A stretch of 64,000 bases of DNA. Origin: an uncultured Draconibacterium sp. (GTDB lineage Bacteria; Bacteroidota; Bacteroidia; Bacteroidales; Prolixibacteraceae). The stretch lies in the NCBI RefSeq assembly GCF_913060805.1, contig NZ_CAJXTC010000031.1, positions 1-64,000 on the forward strand, written 5' to 3'. This document shows positions 55,573 to 64,000 of this stretch, one piece after another (position 1 is the first letter of the stretch; the number at the start of each line of letters is the position of its first letter). The notes under the pieces were generated by a model, which worked only from the letters and a program-made list of their open reading frames with translations, was not told the DNA's origin and did not search any database. The position numbers were made by a program, and so were the translations under genes.

Positions 55573-57204
55573 ATGTCAACAGTTGCAGAAATTTTTGCCC
55601 ATACTTTAAAAGAAATTGGTGTCCGCTATGTTTTTGGAGTACCCAGCGGCAACTTGATTGATTATGTTGAAGCCTTGCGAAAAGAGAAAGGCATCGATTT
55701 TATTTTAGTCGGGCACGAAGCAACTGCAGCTTTTATGGCCGGTGTTTGTGGTCGGCTAACCGGTGTGCCGGGAGCCTGTTTCGCAACTTTTGGGCCGGGA
55801 GCAACTAATTTAAGCACAGGTGTTGGCGGCGCGCAACTCGACCGTTTTCCTTTGTTGGCTTTTACCGACGAAATGCCCGATGAATTGTTAAAGCGCACTG
55901 TGCAGATGAATATCGATCATCAGCAACTTTTCTTTCCCATCACAAAATGGACAACACGCCTTAATCATAATAACGTTGAAGAAATTATTTTAAAAGGAGC
56001 AGGAATAGCAACTGACGATTCTCCGGGTGCTGTGCATATAGGTATTCCGGCCGGAATTGGCAGAAATCAGGTGCAGAAAGTGAAAGCGGAAGTTGATTAC
56101 CTGCGATTGGAAAAGAAACGTTGGTCGCCCCTGGTTGCCGATCAGCTTGCCAAAGTTACAAAGCTTATCCAAACAAGTAAAAAGCCTGTTTTGGCTGTTG
56201 GATTGTCGGCTGTGCATGCAGCGGGTCGTGAGCAATTAATTGCGCTGGCCGAGAAATTTCAGGTGCCGGTAGTGCTTACTCCTATGGCAAAAGGGATGTT
56301 TCCTGAGGAGCATCCACTTTATGCAGGTGTTCTTTTTCATGCCTTGTCTAATGAAGTGTCGAAAGTATACTCAAAAGCTGATCTGGTAATTGGAATTGGT
56401 TACGATCCGGTGGAGTTTAACTACGAAGACTGGATGCCTGAAGTTCCGCTGATTCATGTCGACAGGCAAGAGGCCGATGTGGCAACCGGGCAAATTCCTG
56501 AAGTTTTTAATGTGGTTGGAGCTCTTGACGTTGCCATGAACGAATTGCTAATGCTTGATATAAATCCTAAGGCCTGGGATCTTCAGTTTATAGAAACTAA
56601 TAAGGAGCAGATCTTCAAAAAGCTGACTCCGGAAGCCGGAAGCTTTGGGCCGTTAGCTGTGGTTGATGAATTGCGGAAGATTTTACCGGAGGAGGGAATT
56701 TTAACCGTTGATGTGGGGGCCCATTTACATTTGATTGGGCAACAGTGGTGCACTCCACATCCCGATAAATTATTGATGACCAACGGCTGGTCGAGTATGG
56801 GTTTTGCCATTCCGGCAGCTTTGGCGGCTAAACTTTGTAATCCTGATTTGCCAGTAGTTGCCTTAATGGGCGACGGCGGTTTTCTGATGATGGTCGGAGA
56901 ACTGGCAATAGCAAAACGACTTAATCTCAACATCGTCTTTGTAGTGATTTACGACGATAGTTTGTCGCTGATAAGTATTAAGCAAGCTAAAAAGAATTTC
57001 GATAGTGGTTATGGTACTGATTTATTTGTTTTGGACGGAGAACCGACCAATCATTATTTTGGAGTTCCGGTAGTTCGTGCAACAAACAACGATGAGTACA
57101 AAAGCGCGTTGGAAAAAGCTTTTGCTTCCGATGGACCGCTTGTAATTGAGGCTGTCGTTAGCCCCGAGGAATATGACGGACTTGTTCTGCAGCCAAATAA
57201 ATAA
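55573..57204 (+). CDS. Thiamine diphosphate-dependent enzyme, acetolactate synthase-like
   Basis: 543 residues from the ATG at 55573 (an upstream TTG frame adds 20 unsupported codons). Three-domain ThDP fold: N-terminal PYR domain with the catalytic Glu in LVGHEATAAFMAG (E48) and GPGATNLSTGVGGAQLDRFPL; central domain about 180-330; C-terminal PP domain with MGDGGFLMMVGELAIAKRLNLNIVFVVIYDDSLSLISIKQAKK. The second metal ligand reads YDD instead of the usual NN. Could be acetolactate synthase-like or another decarboxylase. No small regulatory subunit or ilv genes are adjacent, so a branched-chain role is doubtful. Monocistronic. Confidence 0.8.
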   Translation: MSTVAEIFAHTLKEIGVRYVFGVPSGNLIDYVEALRKEKGIDFILVGHEATAAFMAGVCGRLTGVPGACFATFGPGATNLSTGVGGAQLDRFPLLAFTDEMPDELLKRTVQMNIDHQQLFFPITKWTTRLNHNNVEEIILKGAGIATDDSPGAVHIGIPAGIGRNQVQKVKAEVDYLRLEKKRWSPLVADQLAKVTKLIQTSKKPVLAVGLSAVHAAGREQLIALAEKFQVPVVLTPMAKGMFPEEHPLYAGVLFHALSNEVSKVYSKADLVIGIGYDPVEFNYEDWMPEVPLIHVDRQEADVATGQIPEVFNVVGALDVAMNELLMLDINPKAWDLQFIETNKEQIFKKLTPEAGSFGPLAVVDELRKILPEEGILTVDVGAHLHLIGQQWCTPHPDKLLMTNGWSSMGFAIPAALAAKLCNPDLPVVALMGDGGFLMMVGELAIAKRLNLNIVFVVIYDDSLSLISIKQAKKNFDSGYGTDLFVLDGEPTNHYFGVPVVRATNNDEYKSALEKAFASDGPLVIEAVVSPEEYDGLVLQPNK

Positions 57205-57268
57205 ATTCTCATTATATTTATTGATAAAAATAGTAACCAATCGGATTTTCAGCTTTTGAACAAATTAT

Positions 57269-59722
57269 ATGAAGACCAACAAACAACTCCAATTAGCTTT
57301 TGATTTTGTACAATACACCGGGCAAAATATCTTTCTCACCGGGAAGGCCGGAACAGGAAAAACCACTTTTTTGAAAAGCCTGAAAGAACGCTCGCCCAAA
57401 CGCATGGTAGTTGTTGCGCCAACGGGTGTGGCGGCTATAAATGCGGCAGGAGTTACTATTCACTCATTTTTCCAATTGTCGTTTGCGCCGCAGGTGGGGC
57501 AAGAGAGTAAACACAGCAGCGAGCAGCGTTTTACCAAAGAAAAGATAAATATTATGCGAAGCCTCGACCTGTTGGTGATTGATGAGGTGAGTATGGTGAG
57601 AGCCGATATTTTGGATGCAATAGACCGCACACTGCGTCGCTTTAAAAACAGGCAAAAGCCTTTTGGTGGTGCACAGGTTTTAATGATCGGCGATTTGCAA
57701 CAGTTGGCCCCGGTGGTAAAAAACGAAGAGTGGGGATTGTTGCGCAGAGAATACGACACGCCATATTTTTTCAGTAGTAAAGCACTTCGCGAGTTTCCGC
57801 ATGTGAGTATTGAACTTACCGAAGTGTTTCGGCAGCAGGATGAAAAGTTTATTTCGGTGCTAAATAAAGTTCGCGATAATAAACTGGATGAGGAAGCGAG
57901 GCAGCTGTTAAACACACGTCATATTCCGGATTTTGTTCCCGGTGACGAGGACGGATACATAACACTTTGTACACACAACAGAAGTGCGCAACTTATCAAC
58001 GACTCAAAACTGCGTGCTTTAACCGGAAGTAAAGACGTTTTTACAGCGACTGTTGAGGGGAAATTTCCGGAATATTCATACCCGACTGATTTTACGCTGG
58101 AACTGAAAGCTGGTGCACAGGTGATGTTTGTAAAAAACGATTCCAATCCCGAAAAACGCTTTTATAACGGAAAAATAGGGCAGGTGCAGTCGATTGAAAA
58201 AGACCGTGTTTTTGTGCTCTGTCCGGGTGAAGAAGAGGAGATTGAAGTGGAAGCTCAAAACTGGGAAAACTACAAATATTCAATCGACAAAGAATCGGGC
58301 GAGATAAAGGAAGAAATGGAGGGGATGTTTACACAGGTTCCCCTGAAACTGGCGTGGGCAATTACCATACACAAAAGTCAGGGGCTTACTTTTGAGCGAG
58401 CTATTATCGATGCAGAAGCATCTTTTGCACACGGTCAGGTTTATGTGGCGTTAAGCCGTTGTAAATCGCTTGAAGGAATGGTGCTCTCATCACCAATTGC
58501 GGGCAAAAGCATTATCAACGACCAAAAAGTAAGTGGTTTTATCCGCGATGTGGAAGAAAACCAACCCGGCGAACAGGAACTAAATACTGCAAAACTTGCC
58601 TTTCAAAAAGAACAGTTGACAGAAATATTTCGTTTTTATCGCTCGGAAAATTTGTTGAGAAATGTTGCTAAATTGGTAAACGAGAACAAGGGAAGTTTCC
58701 CGGAAGTTACGATCATACAGCTGGAAAAAATTCGTAACGGACATGATAACGAGATTGTTGCCGTGGCAGCTAAATTTCATAACCAGATTACTGAATTATT
58801 GCGCCAGCAGCCCGATGTGTATCAGAATGAGGCTTTACAGGAGCGTATAAAAAAAGCGGCTGCCTATTTTGGCGAAAAGGTACAACATATTCTGGCCGAT
58901 GGGATTAAAAAGGTCGATCTGGATGTAGATAACAAAGAGATAAAACGCCAGTTGAAACGTTACGTGAACGACCTGAAAGATGACACTCAATTGAAACTTA
59001 CTGCATTTGAATCGTGTCTGGAAGGATTTGATGTAAAACGATTGATGGACTCGCGCGCCAAAACACTGGTGAAACAAAGCAAGTCTTCCGGAAAACAAAA
59101 GGCAAAAGAAATTACGGATTTTGAAAATATCCCAAATCCCGAGTTGTTTGAGCAATTACGAAATTTCCGTACCGAAAAAGCCGCCGAATTGGAGATTCCA
59201 CCTTTTATGATCTTTTCACAAAAGGTACTGTACGCACTGGTAACTTACCTGCCAACCGACGCAGCATCGTTAAAACTGATCAATGGTTTGGGACCTCGTA
59301 AAATCACTCAGTTTGGAGCTGATATTGCAGCAATTATTCAGCATTATTGCAAAGAAAATGATATTGAAAAAAGGGAGATCCCGCTGCAGGAACCCAAAAA
59401 GGAAAAGAAGGAAAAGGTGGATACGAAGCTGCTTAGTTTTGAGTTGTTTAATTCCGGTAAATCCATTGAAGAAATTGCAAAAGAACGCGCCTTGTCTGCA
59501 AATACCATCGAGGGGCATTTGGCACATTACATTAAGTTAGGAGAATTAGAGGCTACACTTTTGGTTGAAGAAGCGAAACTGAAAAAAATAGCTGACTATT
59601 TTGAAAAAGCAGAAGACAAAGCCTTCGGAGTAGCCAAGTCGCATTTTGGTAGCGAGGTTAGTTATGGCGAGTTACGGATTGGCTTGAGTTATTGGGAAAA
59701 CAAAGTAGCGGGTTCAAGTTAA
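57269..59722 (+). CDS. PIF1/RecD-like helicase with C-terminal HRDC and HTH domains
   Basis: 817 residues. SF1 helicase core: Walker A LTGKAGTGKTTFL (25-33), APTGVAAINAAGVTIHSFFQL, LLVIDEVSMVRADILDAIDRTL, LTEVFRQQDEKFI and KLAWAITIHKSQGLTFERAIID with VALSRCKSLEG. A long helical region (about 420-620) follows, then an HRDC-type domain (about 640-710, IPPFMIFSQKVLYALVTYLPTD) and an HTH_40-like tail (ELFNSGKSIEEIAKERALSANTIEGHLAHYI). Likely a cytosolic DNA helicase of unknown pathway. 64 nt after the ThDP gene. Confidence 0.9.
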   Translation: MKTNKQLQLAFDFVQYTGQNIFLTGKAGTGKTTFLKSLKERSPKRMVVVAPTGVAAINAAGVTIHSFFQLSFAPQVGQESKHSSEQRFTKEKINIMRSLDLLVIDEVSMVRADILDAIDRTLRRFKNRQKPFGGAQVLMIGDLQQLAPVVKNEEWGLLRREYDTPYFFSSKALREFPHVSIELTEVFRQQDEKFISVLNKVRDNKLDEEARQLLNTRHIPDFVPGDEDGYITLCTHNRSAQLINDSKLRALTGSKDVFTATVEGKFPEYSYPTDFTLELKAGAQVMFVKNDSNPEKRFYNGKIGQVQSIEKDRVFVLCPGEEEEIEVEAQNWENYKYSIDKESGEIKEEMEGMFTQVPLKLAWAITIHKSQGLTFERAIIDAEASFAHGQVYVALSRCKSLEGMVLSSPIAGKSIINDQKVSGFIRDVEENQPGEQELNTAKLAFQKEQLTEIFRFYRSENLLRNVAKLVNENKGSFPEVTIIQLEKIRNGHDNEIVAVAAKFHNQITELLRQQPDVYQNEALQERIKKAAAYFGEKVQHILADGIKKVDLDVDNKEIKRQLKRYVNDLKDDTQLKLTAFESCLEGFDVKRLMDSRAKTLVKQSKSSGKQKAKEITDFENIPNPELFEQLRNFRTEKAAELEIPPFMIFSQKVLYALVTYLPTDAASLKLINGLGPRKITQFGADIAAIIQHYCKENDIEKREIPLQEPKKEKKEKVDTKLLSFELFNSGKSIEEIAKERALSANTIEGHLAHYIKLGELEATLLVEEAKLKKIADYFEKAEDKAFGVAKSHFGSEVSYGELRIGLSYWENKVAGSS

Positions 59723-60220
59723 TGAGTTGCATTTTGTCCGATCGATAATATCAAATACAAACTGAGCTTCCCTTTATATTTCCATATAGTACTCCGGTAT
59801 TCTAATTTATTTAGTTTAACTGAAATCTCGTTTTATTTGTATCATCAAAATCTGCATCAAAAACATGGTTGTGCTCTCCAATTTACTTGGAATTGGCCTT
59901 TTTCTACTTACTCTTAAAAAGGACTAAATAGTATTTTACTACGTAATTTTCGACAATAAAGTACGGAGTTTTACGGATTGACATGCATATGAATTATTTA
60001 CTAACTTGTATATCCGTAATAAACTGGAAACAATCCTATCACAAACCAGTTAACCACATACGCTTTTTTAAAGAAGATTGACACTTGATTGCTTTTTATT
60101 GAAATCGGGAGTTTCAGAATAGAAATTAATCAAGGTACGAGAGAACACAACATGAAAATATTGTCTGTTTGAGTTGACAACTCAGGCGGATAGGGAGTGT
60201 ATCCCTAAAAGTCGGAAGCC
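59723..60220. other. Non-coding region before the response regulator
   Basis: About 500 bp. One very short frame (59865-59927, 20 residues, hydrophobic MVVLSNLLGIGLFLLTLKKD) is seen, with no supporting homologue. A small stem-loop at 60191-60207 (taggga / tcccta) lies 13 nt upstream of the regulator's ATG. No TAnnTTTG box in good position. Confidence 0.4.
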
Positions 60221-60862
60221 ATGTGCAGAATAGCCATTTTAGAACAGTTTAACCTCTTTGGTTCAGGAATTAAATCAATACTCGAAGATGCCGATCAATT
60301 TAACGTTGTAATTCTGGCAGATTCAGTCAATAAACTACTTGCAGGTAAAGGGATAGAGAAGCCCGATGTGATCATTTTCGATATAATTCACGATGATAAT
60401 TCGGGAATAAAAGTATTGAAACGAATTAACCGAACGTTTTCAGGAGTGCCGGTATTATTGATTGTAAGTAACCACTATGCCGATTGTTTTGAGGAATATA
60501 TTCGCCTTGGGGTAAAGGGTTTTATATTTCACAACTCGTCGGGTAAAGAGCTGATAAAGGCAATAAAGAAACTGAAAAACGGGGAGGAGTATTTTGCCAT
60601 GAAAGTTTGGGATATCTTCCGCAGCACAATAAGGGCGCGCAAGGCCAAAGCAAAAAATATAACAAGTAATAAACTCACCGAAAGGGAAATAACTGTACTA
60701 AAACTTTTTACTAAAGGCTTGTCGTATAAAGAGATTGGTGTAGACCTGAATATTAGCCCACGTACCGTGGAGACACATAAACGCAACATCCTGGCAAAAT
60801 TGAAAATACGATCAACGGCTGACATGATAAAATATGCTTACCGTAATAATATTTTAGCCTAA
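60221..60862 (+). CDS. LuxR/NarL-family response regulator with degenerate receiver
   Basis: 213 residues. Receiver domain (about 1-115) with the phosphoacceptor Asp in VIIFDIIHDDNSG (D54) but without the usual N-terminal acidic pair (AILEQF) and with His (H104, GFIFHNSS) where the conserved Lys normally sits. The switch residue is IVSNH (S83). DNA-binding domain about 151-195: LTEREITVLKLFTKGLSYKEIGVDLNISPRTVETHKRNILAKL. No sensor kinase adjacent. A hairpin sits in its leader. The giant repeat protein begins 410 nt downstream. Confidence 0.9.
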   Translation: MCRIAILEQFNLFGSGIKSILEDADQFNVVILADSVNKLLAGKGIEKPDVIIFDIIHDDNSGIKVLKRINRTFSGVPVLLIVSNHYADCFEEYIRLGVKGFIFHNSSGKELIKAIKKLKNGEEYFAMKVWDIFRSTIRARKAKAKNITSNKLTEREITVLKLFTKGLSYKEIGVDLNISPRTVETHKRNILAKLKIRSTADMIKYAYRNNILA

Positions 60863-61272
60863 TCTGTAATATGCTTTTAATAAATGGTCATAAATTAATC
60901 AGATAACAGTAAGCTGATCAAATTTGGAAAGCTGGGGCAATTTGCCCCATTTTTTTGTCCTTTTATTTACAGTCTTTAATTTGCTAGGAGTACTTATATC
61001 TACTAATAATTCTGCTGCAGATACGCATAAAAAGGAAGGAGTATAATTCCACTATTCTGCATCAATAAATCAGTAAAAAAACCGATTGACTTCAGCACCG
61101 TCCTTTCGTAACTTTTTTTTGTAAAAATTGAAGCTAGAGAGGATTAACTCCATACCCCTGGAATTAATTCCGAAAAACCAATTTTATGAATAACACCTGT
61201 AAGGACGTAATTTGATTTTGAGGATGATTTGATAATGAGTAAAACACATTTAAAACTTTAAATTATCAGATT
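60863..61272. other. Intergenic region upstream of the giant repeat protein
   Basis: Contains the terminator at 60933-60956 and a perfect 12-bp palindrome ggaattaattcc (61160-61171). No standard promoter recognised. The 3' part is the probable leader of the following gene. Confidence 0.45.
60933..60956 (+). terminator. Intrinsic terminator after the response regulator
   Basis: Stem tggggca / tgcccca with a 3-nt loop followed by T7, about 70 nt after the stop codon. Confidence 0.85.
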
Positions 61273-64000
61273 ATGGGAAACAATTACGCTGACTTACCGG
61301 GCGACATAAAGATGTTACCCGAACAACAAAGGCGTTGGCTCCATTATTGGCGCTTATGCTTTTTTACGCCATTACTTGTAATGGCGATGCTAATGATTAA
61401 TTATTCTTCAGTTGGACAGATTGCAACACAAGGAGCAGCAGTGAAAGCCAATTTCGGAATTGATGCTGACGTCTATTCTAACTGGACGATGGTACCAAGT
61501 AACAATATTGATGGTTTAACAGATGACTGGTTCGATGATGTTCATGATAATGGCTGGATCGGATCAGGAATGGGAGTTATTGATCAAGGGGGATGGGATA
61601 CCCTTTTAACAAATTCAGAAGCCGATAAAAACTACGCATTCATTCGAAGAATGAGTGTTGATAGAAATACGATGTTCGGGGATATTTTGTGGATTGATGC
61701 TGTTTATGCTAGAGATCCGAATGCCACGCAAGGCCGAACTGATGCAAGCGTTTTTACTACCACCCAGGATAAAAACGGAGACAATCCACTTACCTGGAAT
61801 TTAGGCGATGGAGGTACACCTCAAAAGAATGACCTTATTGATGTAATGGGCCATATGCGAATGGAAGGTGATACTTTGTATGGAATAGGAGGATTTACGA
61901 CGATTTCCGCTGACGGTAATTCACATGCTGATTTTGAATTTTTTTCAGAACAATTAGGCTATGACGGTTTTGGATTTACAGGCTTGGGCGACGAAGCCGG
62001 TCACACAGCTTGGCACCTTAATCCAGATGGAAGTATTTTAACTGCTGGAGATCTCATTGTTAGTGTAGACTTTGAAAATGGAGGAACACAGCCATTTACA
62101 AGTGTCAGAATTTGGGTCTCCGATGCCGTTTTTGATTCATTGATGAATGACGCTCAAACTCCAAATCGACCTTTTGATCTTACCGGGGAATATGATAGCG
62201 GAGAGGATGCAACCGGCTACGGTTATGCCGGAATTCAGCCACTTTCAGGGGGAGATGATCCATCTGTTTGGGCTATTGTTAATACCGATTCAGAAACTCT
62301 TGGTGCACCATGGGGAAGTAGAGAAGGTTCGCAAGGTAAATGGTGGGAGAATATAAAAGAATTGCAGTTTACCGAGTTTGCAATAAATATGACTCATTTG
62401 GGACTAGATGCGTTTGGTGGCGATCCCTGTAATAAAAGACTTGGATCATTGATAGTTAAAACAAGGTCTTCTGCTTCATTTACATCAGAATTGAAGGATT
62501 TTGCCGGACCATTCCTATTTGGATTTGATCTGGTAACTGGAGTTGAGGTTCATGATCTTGCAGATTGTGAAGATGGAGAAGATGAACATGATTTTGATTT
62601 AACCACTGCTTTGGATTCGTCCTATGGAGGAAATATTTCTTATCATACCTCTATGGATGACGCTGTTCAGGGATTAAACGAAATTGTAAATACCGCTTCT
62701 TATACCAACCCTGTTGGAATTGATACAATCTGGGTTCGTAGTGAAAACCCACAGGATACGGGCTGTAATGCCGTGGATTTCTTTACTATCGAAACCTATG
62801 ATAATCCGGTTTGCGATATCACTCCTTACCAGGCCACAAATTCATTCTTGTTTAATGGTGCGGCTAAGGTCAATACGCCAGATATTGTATCCTACAGTTG
62901 GAGTACATCAAATGGAACAATTGGCGGTGGAGAAACAACCGATTCAATTTGGGGACTTGAAGGAAGTTTAAGTGGAATTGAATATTACGTCAATCTGGTA
63001 GATAGTAATGGTTGTTCTGTAACCTGTACCACCAGAATATTTGCACCAACATATACTCCTCCGGGATGTAGTGTTGTAACAGTAGATGCAACTTGTGATG
63101 GTGATTCTGACGGGAGTGCTAAGTTAGCAAACGTGCCGCCAAATTATGCAAACTATTTATTCGAATGGTTTGCACTACCAGATACAATTACGGTGATTAG
63201 TAATGACACCATGGTTACTGGATTGGATTCTGGTGATTACAGGCTTGTAATAACCGATACTGCTTTAACCATACCTCAATTTGTAACTTGTGAAGGCATA
63301 GTTGGTGACCGTGATCCGGTTATTTTGATCTGTCCAAACGACACTACTGTTACAACTTGTATGACTGATGCCGAAATGAAATCAGCTTTCGATGAGTGGA
63401 TGACAAGGGTAGTAGTGATTGGAAGTGATTCTTTGCTTACAACTGATTGGGATAGTACAAGCTATCCATATATTTGCGGCGATTCAGTATCCGTCATCTG
63501 GACATTGCATGATGAGTGTGCGATTCCACCAACGTGTACTGCATATTTCAAAGTTCCTGATGATGTGCCAGTAGATGTTGACGGTCCTGGAAATCAGAGC
63601 TACTCAAGTTGCGATTTCTTAACCGATGCAGAAGTAACCTCAGCGTTTAATGCCTGGATCGACAGTTTTGCAGTAGTTACAAATGAATGTGGAGCCGACA
63701 CAATGGATCTGAGTGGCTACAGTGCCCCTGACCGTTGCGACGGAGGAACTGTCACGATTAATTTTGTGATGACCGACAGTTGTTCAACCGACAATCATTT
63801 GGCATCGTTCAGCATAAGTGATGCTGCTGATGTACAGGTAACCGGACCGGGAAATCAGAGCTACTCAAGTTGCGATTTCTTAACCGATGCAGAAGTAACC
63901 TCAGCGTTTAATGCCTGGATCGACAGTTTTGCAGTAGTTACAAATGAATGTGGAGCCGACACAATGGATCTGAGTGGCTACAGTGCCCCTGACCGTTGCG
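61273..64000 (+). CDS. Giant secreted repeat protein, HYR-like repeats (3'-truncated by the window edge)
   Basis: Open from the ATG at 61273 to the window end, at least 909 codons without a stop, so it is incomplete at its 3' end. N-terminus: a long charged lead then WRLCFFTPLLVMAMLMINYSSVGQ, an export signal with a hydrophobic core at about 29-42. Residues about 50-430 form an unassigned domain. From about 590, Ser/Thr/Asp/Cys-rich modules resemble PKD/Ig-like and HYR-like domains. From about residue 690, 87-residue repeats begin (CPNDTTVTTCMTDAEMKSAFDEW, then GPGNQSYSSCDFLTDAEVTSAFNAW). The last two units are identical in DNA as far as visible. Expected to be a surface adhesin or gliding-type protein exported by T9SS; the C-terminus is not visible. 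Confidence 0.85.
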   Translation, partial: MGNNYADLPGDIKMLPEQQRRWLHYWRLCFFTPLLVMAMLMINYSSVGQIATQGAAVKANFGIDADVYSNWTMVPSNNIDGLTDDWFDDVHDNGWIGSGMGVIDQGGWDTLLTNSEADKNYAFIRRMSVDRNTMFGDILWIDAVYARDPNATQGRTDASVFTTTQDKNGDNPLTWNLGDGGTPQKNDLIDVMGHMRMEGDTLYGIGGFTTISADGNSHADFEFFSEQLGYDGFGFTGLGDEAGHTAWHLNPDGSILTAGDLIVSVDFENGGTQPFTSVRIWVSDAVFDSLMNDAQTPNRPFDLTGEYDSGEDATGYGYAGIQPLSGGDDPSVWAIVNTDSETLGAPWGSREGSQGKWWENIKELQFTEFAINMTHLGLDAFGGDPCNKRLGSLIVKTRSSASFTSELKDFAGPFLFGFDLVTGVEVHDLADCEDGEDEHDFDLTTALDSSYGGNISYHTSMDDAVQGLNEIVNTASYTNPVGIDTIWVRSENPQDTGCNAVDFFTIETYDNPVCDITPYQATNSFLFNGAAKVNTPDIVSYSWSTSNGTIGGGETTDSIWGLEGSLSGIEYYVNLVDSNGCSVTCTTRIFAPTYTPPGCSVVTVDATCDGDSDGSAKLANVPPNYANYLFEWFALPDTITVISNDTMVTGLDSGDYRLVITDTALTIPQFVTCEGIVGDRDPVILICPNDTTVTTCMTDAEMKSAFDEWMTRVVVIGSDSLLTTDWDSTSYPYICGDSVSVIWTLHDECAIPPTCTAYFKVPDDVPVDVDGPGNQSYSSCDFLTDAEVTSAFNAWIDSFAVVTNECGADTMDLSGYSAPDRCDGGTVTINFVMTDSCSTDNHLASFSISDAADVQVTGPGNQSYSSCDFLTDAEVTSAFNAWIDSFAVVTNECGADTMDLSGYSAPDRC
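63589..64000 (+). repeat. Exact in-frame tandem DNA repeat, 261-bp period
   Basis: Bases 63589-63739 and 63850-64000 are identical (151 bp, cut by the window edge), at a period of 261 bp (87 codons). The repeat lies inside the giant secreted protein. Confidence 0.95.

Noticed and set aside
60066-60100. Sigma-54-like site upstream of the response regulator
   Set aside because: TTGACAC-N4-TTGCT matches only two of seven -24 positions.
62147-62971. Short plus-strand frames inside the giant repeat protein
   Set aside because: Out-of-frame shadows of the long open frame that starts at 61273.
63589-64000. CRISPR array or satellite
   Set aside because: The repeat period is 261 bp, in frame with a continuous coding sequence and without spacers; it is a protein repeat.

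Overview
The window looks like a chromosomal segment of a member of the Bacteroidota, most likely a marine or anaerobic Bacteroidales/Marinilabiliales relative (Draconibacterium/Prolixibacteraceae type). That placement is inferred from gene content; no rRNA or long marker is present for exact placement. Supporting signs are a fused lpxC-fabZ gene, a type IX secretion (T9SS) C-terminal sorting domain, PorV-like and helix-hairpin-helix envelope proteins, a PIF1-type helicase with HRDC and HTH tails, no clear Shine-Dalgarno sequences, and several promoters with the Bacteroidota -7 element TAnnTTTG.

Layout. 0.1-5.7 kb: minus-strand Fe-S assembly cluster sufB-sufC-sufD-sufS, split between sufD and sufS by a decayed REP-associated transposase (RAYT) remnant bracketed by two near-identical 31-bp hairpins. 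5.7-11.4 kb: thiL, then the minus-strand lipid A genes lpxD-lpxC/fabZ-lpxA and an HD phosphohydrolase. 11.7-19.4 kb: rimP-nusA-infB translation/transcription operon and a large membrane-anchored protein of unknown function. 19.4-23.3 kb: minus-strand ftsX-DUF3098-uppP-truB-queA. 23.6-26.3 kb: rplM-rpsI-rpsB-tsf ribosomal cluster. 26.3-34.8 kb is the accessory part: a nest of decayed non-coding repeats, a T9SS cargo protein, two tandem paralogous small membrane peptides, a double PRC-barrel protein, a periplasmic TonB-C-domain protein, tRNA-Thr(CGU), and an overlapping lipoprotein/YD-repeat gene pair. 34.9-44.2 kb: lysS, recJ, an ORF6N gene inserted between duplicated copies of the recJ/HAD-phosphatase junction, an acyltransferase, and a PorV-like/helix-hairpin-helix pair. 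44.2-54.9 kb: purE, hpt-adk, obgE-pap2-mutS-like, and parE-parC-aroK. 54.9-60 kb: a repeat-rich gap, a ThDP enzyme and a PIF1-like helicase. 60-64 kb: an orphan LuxR-type response regulator with a degenerate receiver, followed by a very large secreted repeat protein that runs off the window.

Most of the window is conserved housekeeping sequence: Fe-S assembly, lipid A, undecaprenyl recycling, ribosome biogenesis, purine salvage and topoisomerase IV. The parts that deserve attention are the tandem 28/29-residue membrane peptides near 29 kb, the ORF6N cassette flanked by a roughly 180-bp direct repeat, the RAYT/REP remnant inside the suf operon, and the terminal giant protein with an exact 151-bp DNA repeat at 261-bp period.
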